The notes: generated from the sequence alone by a model not told the origin. A DNA stretch of 64,000 nt from Hymenopellis radicata (GCA_015501595.1 JADNRX010000171.1:47164-111163), one strand, 5' to 3'; positions 10,314 to 22,106 are shown, counted from the first letter of the stretch. Numbers and translations: made by a program.

Positions 10314-11343
10314 AATGGATGTCAAACAGTCTGAAAGGGCAGTGAGCAAGCAGGTCAACCCCAAAGTAGCACCCTCAGCAATGCTGCGTGACAACGCCAA
10401 CTCGTGGCGCTGTTGCACGGCCAAGCAGCGGACTTTGATGGGGAAAGATGGCGCAGCACTCACTGGCTTGCTAGAGATAGAAAGCAGGAGATATAGCCCA
10501 ATGGTCGTGGTCGTCGTCGTCGCTCGAGGTATAAATTCTATCAAGAATAACTGATAGGGACGTCCATTAGCATCCCAAAGGCGGCAAAAAAAAGCGCTGC
10601 GACCACCAAAGCAGTGGGCGAGGCTCACCTTGTTGGCAGCGACAAGGAGTTGGCGAGCACTGGGCGGTGGGCGCTGTGGCAGACGGTCTGCTGAAGGGGT
10701 CGGTCGACAGTTGCAACCAGTGATCAAGGAAGGGTAACCAAATACGGCCAACCACAACCACGTTTCGGGCCTTCTGGCAGGCAATTTCATTTACATTCCA
10801 CCAAGTGGACAGCATTCCGGAACCAACTCAATCTTCCCAACAAATGAACACAGTTTGCGAGAGCAACAACAGGACGCGGAAGACTCCGCTTTTTCTCGAA
10901 TGTTCTCCGAACAAGTCTCATGCACAGCAACGTGAAAGAAGGTTATCTCAACTCAGTCTCTGTTCTCAGCATTCCGCGGACTCAGGGGATGCTCCGCCCT
11001 TTTGCGCAGTCCGGTAGCAACAGAATCATGATCAACAAAGTGATGGCCAATGCCGAGAACAGACTCTAATTCATAGGGGAAGCATACATGGTCAAGGGAT
11101 TTGAAACAACTATGTTCGGAAAAGTGTATTCAGGCGTTTCAAGTAATACAGACGTTCAAGGCAAGAAAAGGAGAAAGACGGCCTTGACGACGACTAGACT
11201 GTAACCTAGATTTAACATGAATATTGCTAAGCGAGCGGCGCTGCACGAGGTCGGAGGAAACCTACTTGGATTCGGACGACGGACGAGGACTCGGAAATGA
11301 AAGTACTCTATCAGGATTAGGCCGCCCTAGTGTAAATTAATCA
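10314..11343. other. Intergenic, CDC42 5' region
   Basis: About 1 kb upstream of CDC42. Open frames on both strands here lack splice logic or recognisable motifs. I see nothing I can support beyond likely 5' UTR and promoter sequence. Confidence 0.4.
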
Positions 11344-11836
11344 TCAGCGCTCGAGCGAATGGGTAGAAAAAGTGGCCACGAACTGGTCGGCGCGCTTCCA
11401 GCCCCTGTAAAGGAAGGAATAATTAGCCGATGCAGAAATACGATGAGGTCAGCACATACTTGGATGGCTTGGGGCGGTACGCTTCGTCAGTTGCGCGCTT
11501 CCAGCTGCTGTCAAGATATGAGCATACATCATGATTGCTCGATGGAAGACCTACTGCGACGGCTTGGGGTGGTACGCATCATCCGTAGCAGCACGCTTGC
11601 CATAGCCACTATCAAAACATGAGAGCAGTCATGGAATACACAACAATGAGGTCTTACTGGGATGGCTTGGGGTGGTAGGCGTCGGCCTCGTCAGCTCTAG
11701 CAACGGGCGTCGGGCCCTCACCACGCTTGATGACCAGCTGCTTCAAGGACTTCTTTTCCGCAATGGGCGCAGCGGTGGCAAGAAGCGCCAAGACGCAGAC
11801 AGCGAAAAGGGAATAGACGAGGTTTTTGTACTGCAT
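11344..11836 (-). CDS. Secreted Kex2-type repeat peptide precursor, one repeat per exon
   Basis: A 113-residue precursor assembled from four exons: 11836-11658, 11608-11555, 11507-11460 and 11404-11344. It starts with a clear signal peptide (MQYKNLVYSLFAVCVLALLATAAP). Then come Lys-Arg sites bounding three related segments: ...DEADAYHPKPSHGYG-KR, AATDDAYHPKPSHSW-KR and ATDEAYRPKPSKGW-KR, followed by a short tail ending HSLER. The core is Y[HR]PKPS[HK] plus an aromatic end. Acidic/Ala residues after each KR (DEADA, DDA, DEA) resemble the spacers trimmed by dipeptidyl aminopeptidases in alpha-factor precursors. All three introns (49, 47, 55 nt) interrupt the same codon position of the repeat, in phase 2, so each unit is an exon. 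Family knowledge: fungal KEX2-processed repeat proteins include Ustilago Rep1 and ascomycete alpha-pheromones. Role here is unknown; a signalling peptide, repellent or RiPP precursor are all possible. Confidence 0.85.
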
Positions 11837-11880
11837 CTCGAGGGGCGGCTGGTGCAGTCAATCTGGAGGAAAGAAGCACT

Positions 11881-11887
11881 TTAAATA
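11881..11887 (-). promoter_or_regulatory. Possible TATA box of the repeat-peptide gene
   Basis: TATTTAA on the minus strand, about 45-50 bp before the start codon at 11836. The spacing is short but compatible with a brief 5' UTR. Assigned by sequence and position only. Confidence 0.35.
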
Positions 11888-12380
11888 CTCGACAGAGTCA
11901 GAACAGATGCCGTATCCATAGACTTATAGAGTATCATGATGAGCATGATGAGGCGGCACTAGTACTCGTAAAACGGATCCGAGGTAAGATGCATGTTCGT
12001 GTTGCCGTAGATAAGACATAATGTTCGTGCCACACTGGAGTTTTGTCGGGGAAGGACTCGACGAATGGAGAATAGCGGTGGCGAGTATGGACATCCATCT
12101 CAGTGTAGTATCAGTTTATTACGAGAAGACTGCAAGACAGCTATCCAGATGGATCGAGATGACATGAAGCGGGTATAGACCAGAGATTGACACCCAAATG
12201 ACCGTATCAGCACTAATAGTCCTTGGAAATGTCTCATAGGTCGCAAGTAGCAGTGAATTAGAAAGGGCCTCGGCGCGGGGAAAGAAGAGGTCGAGCCATT
12301 CTTTGAGGACCTGACGGAGAAAAGAAGAGTTGTCAGGGCAAACACGTGTCAACAGCGAAATACTCTTTCCGTTCCCCGTC

Positions 12381-13719
12381 ATGGCGTCGCGTCCTCAAGA
12401 TGATAGAAATCAAGAGGCAACGGTTTACCTCGTACGCATAGTCACTCCGACCAATATAGCCTTTCCTAACAAGTTATTAGGGCAATCTCGATGAACGCTG
12501 TACCGACGCCCTAGTCTGGGAGCTCATGCTCCAAGCCGGGCCTGTAGGTATGTCACTCGTGCCTTTGACGCGCTCAATTGTCGTAAAACTCAACTGACGA
12601 GTTTACGACAGTCAACGTTCATCTTCCAAAGGACCGCATTTCAATGGCTCACCAGGGTTACGGCTTCTGTGAATTTCTCACCGAAGAAGACGCAGAATAC
12701 GCATGCAAAATTATGAACCAAATCAAGCTCTGGGGCAAGCCTATTCGAGTTAACAAGGTACGCCAAGAACACTTAAACGCCTTGTTCTGTTGTAGATATC
12801 TCGGTTCTGACACCTCTTGCTTAGGCATCTCCGACAAAAAGCAACTGGATGTCGGCGCCAACCTTTTCATCGGCAATCTCGACGAAAACGTAGACGAACG
12901 ACTGCTGTACGACACCTTCCAGGCATTCGGCTCTATGACCACGACCGCAAAGGTGAGATATCTTTAACCCGATTCAAATGTTACCCACTGACCAGTCACC
13001 AGATTGCTCGAGAACAAACTACCGGTACATCAAAGGGCTATGGTTTCGTTTCCTACTCGAACTTTGAATATTCCGATGCCGCCATCGAAGCCATGAATGG
13101 GCAGTTCCTCATGAACAAGGCCATCACCGTTCAATACGCATTCAAAAAGGACGGCAAAGGTGAACGACACGGTACGCAGGCTGAACGGCTACTCGCTGCG
13201 CAGGCCGTCAAAAACAACGCGCTCCCGCCCGCCGCAAGACCGCCTCCGGGGCCCATACCATTTGGACAACCGACCTACCAAGGACCGTACCAAGGACAGT
13301 TTGCTGGTGTACTCGCGCAGCCGCCGCCGCCACCGGGTTTCGCGCCTCAGCCTGTACCAGGCCAGATGATGGCACCTCCGCCCATGATGCCTATGGGCGG
13401 CCCTCCGCCACCTGGCATGCCGGGGTATGGTGGCTTTCCGCCTCCCCCTCCGCCCGGGTTTGCCATGCCATATCCAGGAGGGATGGTGCCCCACCACCCC
13501 AGTTCTAGATTCTGTCTTCCTGTTCTTGTCGCGCATGGCCTCGTCCATATGGCACCCATTTCGTACGGCGTCTTGTTAACTGTATTGTTATCGTCTTGTA
13601 ATCTATGCCAAGCAGAATCTCGAACGTCGCGCCACATATTATTGGACCTCCGTCTGTCTCATCATGGCATCTCATCTTCGACGGGTGTGCACATCTACCT
13701 TGATGGGGTCTATTCCTGA
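12381..13719 (+). CDS. SF3B4: Splicing factor 3B subunit 4 (SF3B4/Hsh49), two RRMs
   Basis: U2 snRNP protein that contacts pre-mRNA near the branch site. Exons 12381-12431, 12481-12547 and 12612-12757 encode [33 protein letters not shown] and RRM1 up to GKPIRVNK. Then 12825-12952 and 13003 onward encode RRM2 ([15 protein letters not shown], then [15 protein letters not shown]) and the Pro/Gly/Met-rich tail typical of SF3B4. Two oddities look like one missing base each. After the VNK junction the expected [13 protein letters not shown] frame is only restored if CC at 12831-12832 is CCC. The tail reads more naturally as ...GAPPPQF-stop (TAG 13506-13508) if GGG at 13480-13482 is GGGG; without that the frame runs to 13719. 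Family identity is secure; the exact 3' end is not. Confidence 0.9.
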
Positions 13720-14399
13720 CTTGTGACTTATCCGAGCTCTCCTTAATTACTCAAAGGTACGAGTGATGACGGCTCGAGGCCACCGAGAGGATCGACCACG
13801 TTATGGATTTCGTTATACCGATATCAGCGTTTGTTTGAAGTATCCTAGTCTCGCGGATTCCCTAGATCGACGCGTCTGAGATACTCGGACATTTGACAGA
13901 TGGTTTCCATCTTTGTAGATAGATGAGTATCATCGGGAGGCCGCAGTGTATTCCAAGATTGACTGGACCACGCGGCGCAATTAAAGAGACGTGCGACCTG
14001 GAATTCGATCATGATCTTTTGTACGGTATGGTATGTACGAAATCGTTCTCTATGTCGCTGGGCCAGCCGGCTTACTACTGTTGTGCCTCCCTTACGACCT
14101 GTGCTGACTGAGTCGATGGCTTATCGCTGCATGCATGCATGATGAGCTACTTACTTGGATACTAGGATGCCCATCGTGCTTCGCAAACTCTGCTCAGCTG
14201 CTATTCTTAGTAAGATGGCAGGCAATGCTGTCGAATTTCAATTTCCTCTCATTTATCGCCCATAACACGGCGACGCCCTCAGGCCTCGGGCCTCACCGAG
14301 CACTATGTGGCGCCACATAGTGGCAGTGCCATCGGTGGGGGCCTTAATGACGTCGATCACTTATACTTAGACCTATCTGATTCTCAGCCACCTACCGTC
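13720..14399. other. Intergenic
   Basis: Nothing I can support. Short open frames on both strands have no recognisable motif or splice logic. Confidence 0.4.
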
Positions 14400-15104
14400 A
14401 TGTCCGCCCAGTCGCCAATCTCCCAGTCCCTGATAGACACGGCGAAATCTGCGATATCCGCCTTGATTGAATCTGCGGTTAACAGTACTACCGTCGCGAG
14501 CCCGAATGCGTTCGGTCAAAACGCGCAGATATACGTGAACCATGCACCCCCGTTCCGCTCGAGGAGTTTCAGACGATGTTGGCGCAGCGGTTTGGCGCTT
14601 CGGTTGGGGTGCAGATTGAGTGGAAGGATATCTTTGAGGATACTGTAAGTTTGGCGCGGAATTCATACTACTGGAAGAAGCTTTTTGACGACTTTCGGAC
14701 AGGAAGCAAATGTTGTTGCTGGTTTCGCGGTTATAACGCGTTCGTTGAAGTTTAGAATCCGCGTGGGACCAGCGCAGGTGCTGACATCTGCCGCGATTAG
14801 TCTCAAGTAAGTGCTCAAGTTGGACGGCGTTCCACGAGGTCATGATCTTGCCATTAGACTGGAAGAGGAAGATGGAAAACGAGTGATCTCGCAAATGTTC
14901 TTCACCTCCACCGACAAGGCCGCTCCAATCCATCTGAGTCCATTGCGTAACCGCAAGAACGTTCTGTGGATCCTTTGTACTAGTATCACTGTTTTCTTCG
15001 GCTTCGATTTGGTGTTTAGTTCTGGACATTTACGACAGAGCACGTTTGTGAACTACTCACCGGCTACCGGCCCGGCACCAATGATGATCTGTGGCGCAGA
15101 CTAA
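14400..15104 (+). CDS. Conserved small protein, possible NTF2-like fold
   Basis: The start at 14400 gives MSAQSPISQSLIDTAKSA and ISALIESAVNSTTV. An intron follows FED-T (GTAAGT at about 14644 to CAG near 14702), leading to EANVVAGFAVITRSLKFRIR and GPAQVLTSAAISLK. A second intron (GTAAGTG near 14806 to TTAG near 14860) leads to LEEEDGKRVISQMFFTSTDK. The frame is broken once, at CCCCC 14547-14551: with one more C the text reads HAPPVPLEEFQTMLAQRF. Alternating helix and strand propensity and size (~150-170 aa) suggest an NTF2/SnoaL-like alpha+beta protein, but this is an impression, not a motif match. The C-terminal part after LRNRKN is uncertain. Confidence 0.45.
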
Positions 15105-15381
15105 ATGTGGCCAGGGTACAATGAATGTAAATGATAGCCGCCACTTGAGTAGCCTGACTCCTGTGGCCCAACTCATAACGGATGCAAAGCGGCCAAGTTG
15201 TGGAGGAATGACCTCGTCTTTCATGGTCAAGTCAGGCCGAGGGCGCTTAAAATAGTTATCACCGGGCTTTGAACACTGCGGGCAAACCCCATTCCATAAG
15301 ATCGTCGCAGGCCATTACTGATGACGCGATGAATCGCGACTACTATTTATGTTTTACAGAGTATAGAAAACAAGGCGAAGC

Positions 15382-18300
15382 TCAGGTAGACTTGCACCGA
15401 TCCGCTGAGAGATTGGAGGGATTTCCCCACCACGACGGGAAGTCGACAGCGTTACCACTCGCTCCAAATACAGCGAAACTGAGGATGAACAGAATGACTT
15501 GACTTCCACCATCCAGAGCGGCTGACATGAGATAGTTGTACTGAAAGCGCCGGGGTCAGAGCGCTAATTGTGAAAAACATACTACGACAAACCTTAACGA
15601 ACCACCCAGGCCTGCGTGTTCGAAGCCACCATTGCGAGACGAAGCCGATAACGAGACACGACCACCACTGGCCGTTGACCGAGTACGGAAGGCTTGAGAA
15701 GAAAAGATAAGGAAAAGATGAAAGATATACATAGCAAGGAAGCACGTACTAGCCGATGTACAACGTTATGATTGGGATGTTCAGGTACTTCATCGTTTTC
15801 GCCAGCTTGCTTTCGGGATTCGAGAAGTGATAAACGAGCCAGAAAGGAATAGGCGCGAGAAGCCCAATGACCCTGTTTCACGTTTGAATGGCCCATTCGA
15901 AGCTTGGACAGTGGAGGTCGACTTACATTCCGAATGGAATGACCCAATATCCGGCTGGTTTGCCATATGTGAAGAGTTCCTTTCCAAGAGCGCCCATAGC
16001 AACAGAACCAGAGTTGATGGATTGAATTATCCACCCACTCCACTGAGGACTCAATGAGCGCGGTAGAAAACATGATCAGAAAAGATTCTTACCACACGCG
16101 TACCAGTCGGGTCTTTCAGAACCTCGCGGTTATTCGTAACGATGGTTTGCATCACTGTGACGAGAGCCGTGGGCTTGCGGAGTCCAGATGAAGGTGGAAT
16201 AACGTACTGGTGTAATTAAAGATGGACCCAAGGATAGAACCCGCCTAGACGTTAATGAATGAGGAACGGGGATCGAAGAAAGACCCAGCACAGCACTTAC
16301 CATCTGCGCACCGAACGTAACACGAGGAGGCAGCTTGGTGTATTGGCCCAGCTTGAGATCTATGTACATCAGCGCTCTGAGCAACAGACTCATTAACGGG
16401 ACATACCTTGCAACAAATAGACAGTCTGGAATGCGGATGCATTTCCGAACAAATTCGCGTACATAACCGTTCTAAGACCACCTGTGAGTGCGACACACGC
16501 GTCGATTCAGCGGCTGGACGTACATGGGTTGGCCAGGATGAATGAAAGCAGCGATGATCTGGACAGCATACTTGATCGCGAACGTGAATCCGGTGGTTGC
16601 GGAGACTGTGCGGGATTAGCAGACGCTGACGAAATGACAAGATGTTCATACTGAAGCCAAGGATGAGCGCGAAGAAGGCGGCCATCACTGTGAAGAGGAT
16701 GACACTCCATCCTGGAATCAGGACGGCGCCGTTGGGACCGGCATAGCCAAGACCGATGGACAGCGCCAGTGAAACGACGAAGAGCGCGGCGTACGCCCAT
16801 TGTGGGACTTCGGGGTACTTCTTCATCTCTGGAGATAACAGTTACAAGTGTGCTCAAGAGGCGACCCGATAACGAACCTTCGTAATGCGGGTCATCGACA
16901 TCCGCGTGTCCTTTCCGCAGGAACTGCATGCTGCCAAACGCATGCTTGAGCTCCTTCCAGTGCCATAAGAAGACATAAGTAATGGCGCTTCCAAGAGAAA
17001 CATTGTAGCACAGTTGACTGATGGCGTAAGTTGTCGTGTAGCGGGGAAGCCCGACCTCGGCGAGAGCCGTCTGGTTGATGTGGAAGTTGCTGTCGATAAC
17101 GGCCGTCTGGTTGTATGTCTCGCCGTCTTCGCCGAAAAGAGAACTGGACATCCATTTGAGATTGCGGCCGTTGAAGACGTTCGCGTAGTAGGAAGCCGTA
17201 AGGACGATGTAGCCAAGGCCATTCCGACTGTTGATCGTTAGAACGAGTGCTATTCTCACTAAGTTCGCTACGTACTGTACGAGTTCACCTCTGCAGAGAC
17301 TTTAGTACGGGACGCAGGACATGGACAATAAATTGCTTACGGGTTTGGAGGGGCCATACAAGGGGGTTGCCTTGCGTGATAAGAGTCCACGACAATCCAA
17401 ACGAGAAGAGGCCAATACCCTCGTTACTGGAACCAGCGCCGAAGAGATTGCGGACAAAGTCGTGCCGACCGTTGTCCACAAGGCATATGATAGAGATGGC
17501 CGTAAGGAGCGGGAACTGTGCACGATAGTAAGAAGACTGGCACTATAGGGGTTCATGTACTCACTGGGTATTGAGGGATCCATTCCCAGAAGAAGATCGC
17601 GGCGAACTGTAGGGAGAGTCGGAAAGGTTCAGGTTGACATACATGACAGAAACGTACAACGATCCAGAAGAATCTCCGTTTCTTAGCGTTGAGTGCCCGT
17701 TGAAGTGTAAACTTTGCAACAAGTTGACAACCGAAATATACGTGGGATAGAAGGCGCTAGTAAGAGACTGTGGTCAGTTGGGTGTCCAATTAATGATAGG
17801 CTGTTAATGCTCACTAAGTCGGGTAGACGAGGAAATTTCTCACTGTGAGAAAATGAGCACACGATCAAAAACACAGATTCAAGTAACATACAGAGTCCGG
17901 CTATCCCATATCCAATCATTTGGGTAGCAAAGATTTGGAACATGGCAACACCGGCGTTCAACTTGAGATCGTAGAACAAATCTGTTAGCGGCTGGTTAGC
18001 ACTTTACAGGCCTATCAAGTCAGTCTAGATTATCGCACCCATCGCGGCAATGACCTCCATCGTTGTGGAGACCGTCGAGGCGGTGGAAGCCATGATAACG
18101 ATAGCCGTGTGTTCCCTGTGAAGATAAGGATGACATGGGCAGACGATCTCCAAAAATGACATACTTGATGTTGAAGGGCCCAGGATTAAGATATTTCCAG
18201 TATCCGCGAGTAGGAATAATGCCTGCGCAAGTCGCGATAAATCAAACGTTCAGCGGAATGAGCATAAAGAACGAACCGGCCATGCCTTCCCCTAAAACGT

Positions 18301-18728
18301 AGGCAATGATCAAGCAGAACAGCTGAGATACACTCGCATTCTGTGGCTTGAACGTGTATATTGTGGCAAGGACCTGAGGAAGTGAATTTTTTAGCATCAT
18401 GCCTTCAAGTCGGCACTTACAGCTGAGAAGGCGCTCAAGCCAACACCCAGGAAGACCAAGCGGAACGTAAAGATTGGCAAATCTGGATCGTCGCGAGTCG
18501 AGATGACCTAGAAAGGACTTCATCAACTGAAGAACGAGACGGCGATGGACTTACCTGAATAGCAACGTCTTCGGCCTTGTCGATAACGACCTCATCATCT
18601 AGCACATCCGAGATGTCGCTAGACACATCGACTTTCTCGTAGGACACAGCAGTAGCTGACTTCTCAATGTCCTGGGAGACCTTCTTGTCCAGCTCCGGGA
18701 GCGCAGCAACATCGTTGACGCTCGTCAT
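15382..18728 (-). CDS. Oligopeptide transporter, OPT family
   Basis: Proton-coupled uptake of short peptides (possibly glutathione or metal-peptide conjugates) across the plasma membrane. The start at 18728 gives MTSVNDVAALPELDKKVS and an acidic cytosolic tail. Many short introns separate segments matching the OPT family in order: DPDLPIFTFRLVFLGVGLSAF, FKPQNASVSQLFCLIIAYVLG, the hallmark NPGPFNIKEH, SYYANVFNGRNLKWMSSSLF, VPQWAYAALFVVSLALSIGL, then ELFTYGKPAGYWVIPFGM, IGLLAPIPFWLVYHF, VNGQWWSCLVIGFVSQWWL and YNYLMSAALDGGSQVILFI, ending VDFPSWWGNP...KST with a stop at 15382-15384. A dozen or more hydrophobic segments are visible, as expected. An in-frame ATG 24 nt upstream (18752) is an alternative start. 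Substrate cannot be read from sequence. Confidence 0.92.
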
Positions 18729-20546
18729 TCTGCAGGATGCGCGGGAGGGCACGGAAGGAAGTCCTAAACATGAATGGGAACTCCTTCGTATTTATCGCTA
18801 TCGTGCGCGGAAAGCCCATTTAGGTTTATCTATTGGCTGGATAGCATGCGCATCGAAGTCCCTCCACCAATTCCAGGCACGCGGATTGGCTCGGCGTGAA
18901 GATAGGACAGGCCTGCGCCCTGGGCTTGACGGAATCATTGATAAAGGATTTATAGGTTCTAGAGAAGATAACCAGCGGAATCAGAACAGAGTCAACGATT
19001 ACTGGAACCATTATTACGAACTTCAAACTTGGAAGTAATGATGCAGATAGATTGATGGAAAATGAGAAGTTGATCGCGACACGTGCTCTTGCGTGCTTTC
19101 TCGTGTGCTCCCATTGCCCCACTTCAAAGTCTGCTCGAACCCCAAAGCCCGAAGAGAATCCTTGTCACTTGCAGCGCTATCGTCGAAAGGCACGGTTCTG
19201 ACAACGACAAGTTTTGAGCCTTCAAGCCCGGCTGAAATCGTACGCGTAGCCGTACCCAATTTCAGTTTCGCGCTCATTGGCAACCGCCTTTCTCCGCTCT
19301 GGCGAGTTTCTCGCCAGCCGATGCGAAGGATTCGTTGGCGGGGCGAGCAAGTCTTGGCTTCGCTTGCTAATTGCTGCCACGGCTCGAGTGCTTGTCTGTT
19401 CCAAACCGTCTCCAAGGCGAAGGTTGGCGTGCGAAGAATATTCACGCATTCACACTCCCGGATTCACGGGAGGGACTGGCGCTTGGAACATTGATGTTGG
19501 TGCGCCCGACTTCTATGCCAGTACTTTCAGCTGCTCGCCAACTCCTCGCGCCAGCAAACTGGTTCTTGTTCCCTCGCGATTTGCTGGCGATAATATGTCA
19601 AGACGTGAGCATTGCTCAGATACGAATTATAAGGTACATGATAACGCGGCTAAATCTGACGCGAATATAGGATAGATACAAGTACTGGCTCGAACATCAT
19701 CGTCGTCTTCCACGTCTAGCGCACGGTACATGAGCTTGGGGAATCGGCGCGGCAGGGATAGGATATGCAAAGCCCATCCGAGGCATACCGTAATATGCGG
19801 CTAATGCAGGTGCATGCTGGGCGTTGATAGCAGCATACGGATTGACAGTATTCGTAGGTGCCGGCGGAGGTGGTGGAGGGAGGTCGACCTTGCGCGAGCG
19901 CTTTCTCTGCAGGTCGTCGTCAAGTTCTGCAGGTCATACCTCGTCAGCATGGCGAGCGTCAACAGAGTCCCAGAGCAAACATTTCTTCGACATGGCAGCA
20001 GTTGTTGGGTGTCTGGTTGTTGCTAGAGCAATCTCAGTGAGCTTTAATGATCGTCGAAGAATACCCTATATTGAAGTCCAGTTATGACCTGTCTACAGAC
20101 GTTCAATATGGACAAATCATGTTGTTGCACTGTGACCAAGTTAGCACCAGAGACGCAATTTTGGATAGGCACGTACACCTGCGTCCTTTATGAAAGCTAC
20201 AGAACAAGATAAGCGTCCATTACATTTACAACGATTCACGATGGGTCCGAATCTTGTCGCGAACGTCCGGAAGTCAAAGTGCCGAGACGACGCGCAAGAC
20301 GCGTCGACGTATCAATCCGGCAAAAGTCTCTGAGGCAAGTTGGAGTCGCCGATCGGACGTGTAAAGACAAAGTCAAGACTCACGCGTACTCACGTTCACA
20401 CAACGATAGGCTGCCCAAAGACTGCCGTTGGGCCACGCACAGACCGGCAAAGTACCCACAAACGAGTTGCATACGAGTGGAATTAATCCCCCTGGTGATC
20501 AGTATAAATATCGACCAAGTCTCCTCCAAAACAACAACAATTTTCA
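18729..20546. other. Long intergenic stretch with one weak minus-strand candidate
   Basis: Between the OPT transporter and the monooxygenase I can support only the weak candidate at 19697-19993, given separately. The remainder has open frames on both strands without motifs; I see nothing firm. Confidence 0.35.
19697..19993 (-). CDS. Candidate small proline-rich protein
   Basis: From ATG at 19993 the frame reads MSKKCLLWDSVDARHADE. A possible very short intron (GTATGACC...CTGCAG, about 33 nt) would then join RKRSRKVDLPPPPPPAP, TNTVNPYAAINAQHAPALA and AYYGMPRMGFAYPIPAAP before a stop at 19697-19699. Amino-acid composition is protein-like (basic NLS-like patch, Pro-rich segment, Tyr/Ala tail). 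Against it: the intron is unusually short and there is no recognised domain. It may be an exon of a larger gene or a relic. Confidence 0.3.
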
Positions 20547-22106
20547 ATGGCCTCTTTGAAACCGCTCAGTATCTCCATCGTCGGGTCGGGCATCGCAGGG
20601 TTGGCGGCTGCGACCGCCCTCCGGCGGAACGGGCACATAGTGTCGGTGCGAACACGATTCCACATGTACAAGGCAGACCTCAGCATGCTGATGTTCGTAT
20701 TCAGATATTCGAGGCCGCGTAGGTCGCGGGGGAGATTGGCGCCGCGATGGTCGTCGGCGCGAATGCGCTGCGCGTGACGGAGCGGTTCGGGTATTCCAAG
20801 GAGAATCTGCGGGCGGCGCGGTAAGCGCGGTACGACAATGTGGGTGCTCGTTGGTCTCCTTCAATTCAAGTTCCTAATAAACAATTTCTGTGCCGCCAGA
20901 TGGTGCAGTTCGACTCGAAGATCGGCGGCGAGGGCGAGACGACCAAGTGGACGCCTGCGTTGACGCCTCCATTGGAGGAACATGTGTGGCGCTCCCCTCG
21001 TGACCTCAAACTGATCTAATTTTATATCCACAGAACCTCCTCTGCCACAGAAGTGATTTGCGCGCGGAGCTCGAGCGTCTCGCGATTGGCCCGGGGGAGG
21101 GCCCGGCCGCTGTGCTGCACACATCAAGTAAGGTCGTGGGATGCGACACCGCGAGCGGCGCCCTGACATTCGCGGACGGCCGTGTGGTGCAGGCGGACTT
21201 GGTCCTTGGCGCCGACGGGATTTCGGTGAGCAATAAAATGCTAGTACTTACAAGAGCACGATCTCACCACGCAATGTAGTCTACGATCCGCACGCACATC
21301 CTCGGGCGGGTGCAGAAGTCCATCCCGTCGGGAATGACGGGCCACCGCACGGTCCTCGACGCGTCGAAGCTCGCGCTGATCCCTGAGCTCGACTGGATTG
21401 CCGCTGGCGAGTCTGGGATCCGCGCCGTTTACTCACAGTCTCCAGTCGGCGCGCTCTTGCTGTACCCGTGCCGCAAAAACACCCTGGTCAACTTCAATGC
21501 CATCGTGCAAGAGAAGAACCAAGAAGACCCAGGTGCGTCGTTTCTTTGAAATTTCGAGCCTCGAAATAATCTCGTGCTGCAGACTGGTCCGCGTCCGCCA
21601 CGCGCGAAGAGGTGCAGACGATATTCGCCGGTTACCACTCGCAGTTCCAGCCCGTGTTCGCCTCGCTGCCCGAGACGGTCCTCAAATGGCAGATGCGCAC
21701 TATCCCGCCGCTGGAGACGTGGGTGCGCGGGCTCGCCGCCCTCCTGGGTGATGCAGCTCACGCGATGCTGCCGTCGCTCGGGCAGGGTGCCGCCATGGCA
21801 CTGGAGGACGCCGCCGCCGTCGGGGCGCTCTTCCCGGCGGGCACCCCCGCCGCAGACGTTCCCGCGCGGCTCGCGGCGTTCGAGGCGCTGCGGAAGCCGC
21901 GCGCGGAGTGGGTGGCACGCGAGTCGGAATTCGGGGGACGAACCTCGGGGACTTCATGGAATGTAGGTGTTCGTGTTTAATTCGAGCGTTGCTCAAGCTG
22001 ACTGGGCCCAGCGAGAGAGTTGCACACGTCGATCCTGGAGTACGATGCAGTCAATGCGGCAGAGGCGTTTTATAAGGAGCGGTTTGGAGCTGGGGAGGGA
22101 GCGTAG
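20547..22106 (+). CDS. FAD-dependent monooxygenase, salicylate hydroxylase-like; in-frame stop
   Basis: Flavoprotein hydroxylase of the PHBH/salicylate-1-monooxygenase type. The N-terminus holds the dinucleotide-binding GSGIAGLAAATALRRNGH; later come RSDLRAELERLA, the DG motif LGADGISSTIR, and GDAAHAMLPSLGQGAAMA, which contacts FAD and closes the fold. Several introns of about 50-70 nt are needed, with the last exon ELHTSILEYDAVNA...GEGA ending at 22104-22106. Two defects are visible. After the first intron the conserved IFEAA is followed by TAG (20719-20721) in frame, with correct reading on both sides. And GGGGG at 21933-21937 must be six G to keep the frame into GGTNLGDFMEC. Either the gene is decaying or the consensus has errors; the long conserved remainder favours the latter for the G run. 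Substrate unknown. Confidence 0.8.

Noticed and set aside
10107..10790. 227-residue minus-strand frame overlapping the start of CDC42
   Set aside because: Most of it is intronic or 5' flank of CDC42 read without splicing; composition is not protein-like.
12119..12382. Minus-strand frame with KEWLDLFFPRAEALSNS, possibly an exon
   Set aside because: It lies in the SF3B4 promoter, has no recognised motif, and I could not join it to any other exon with reasonable introns.
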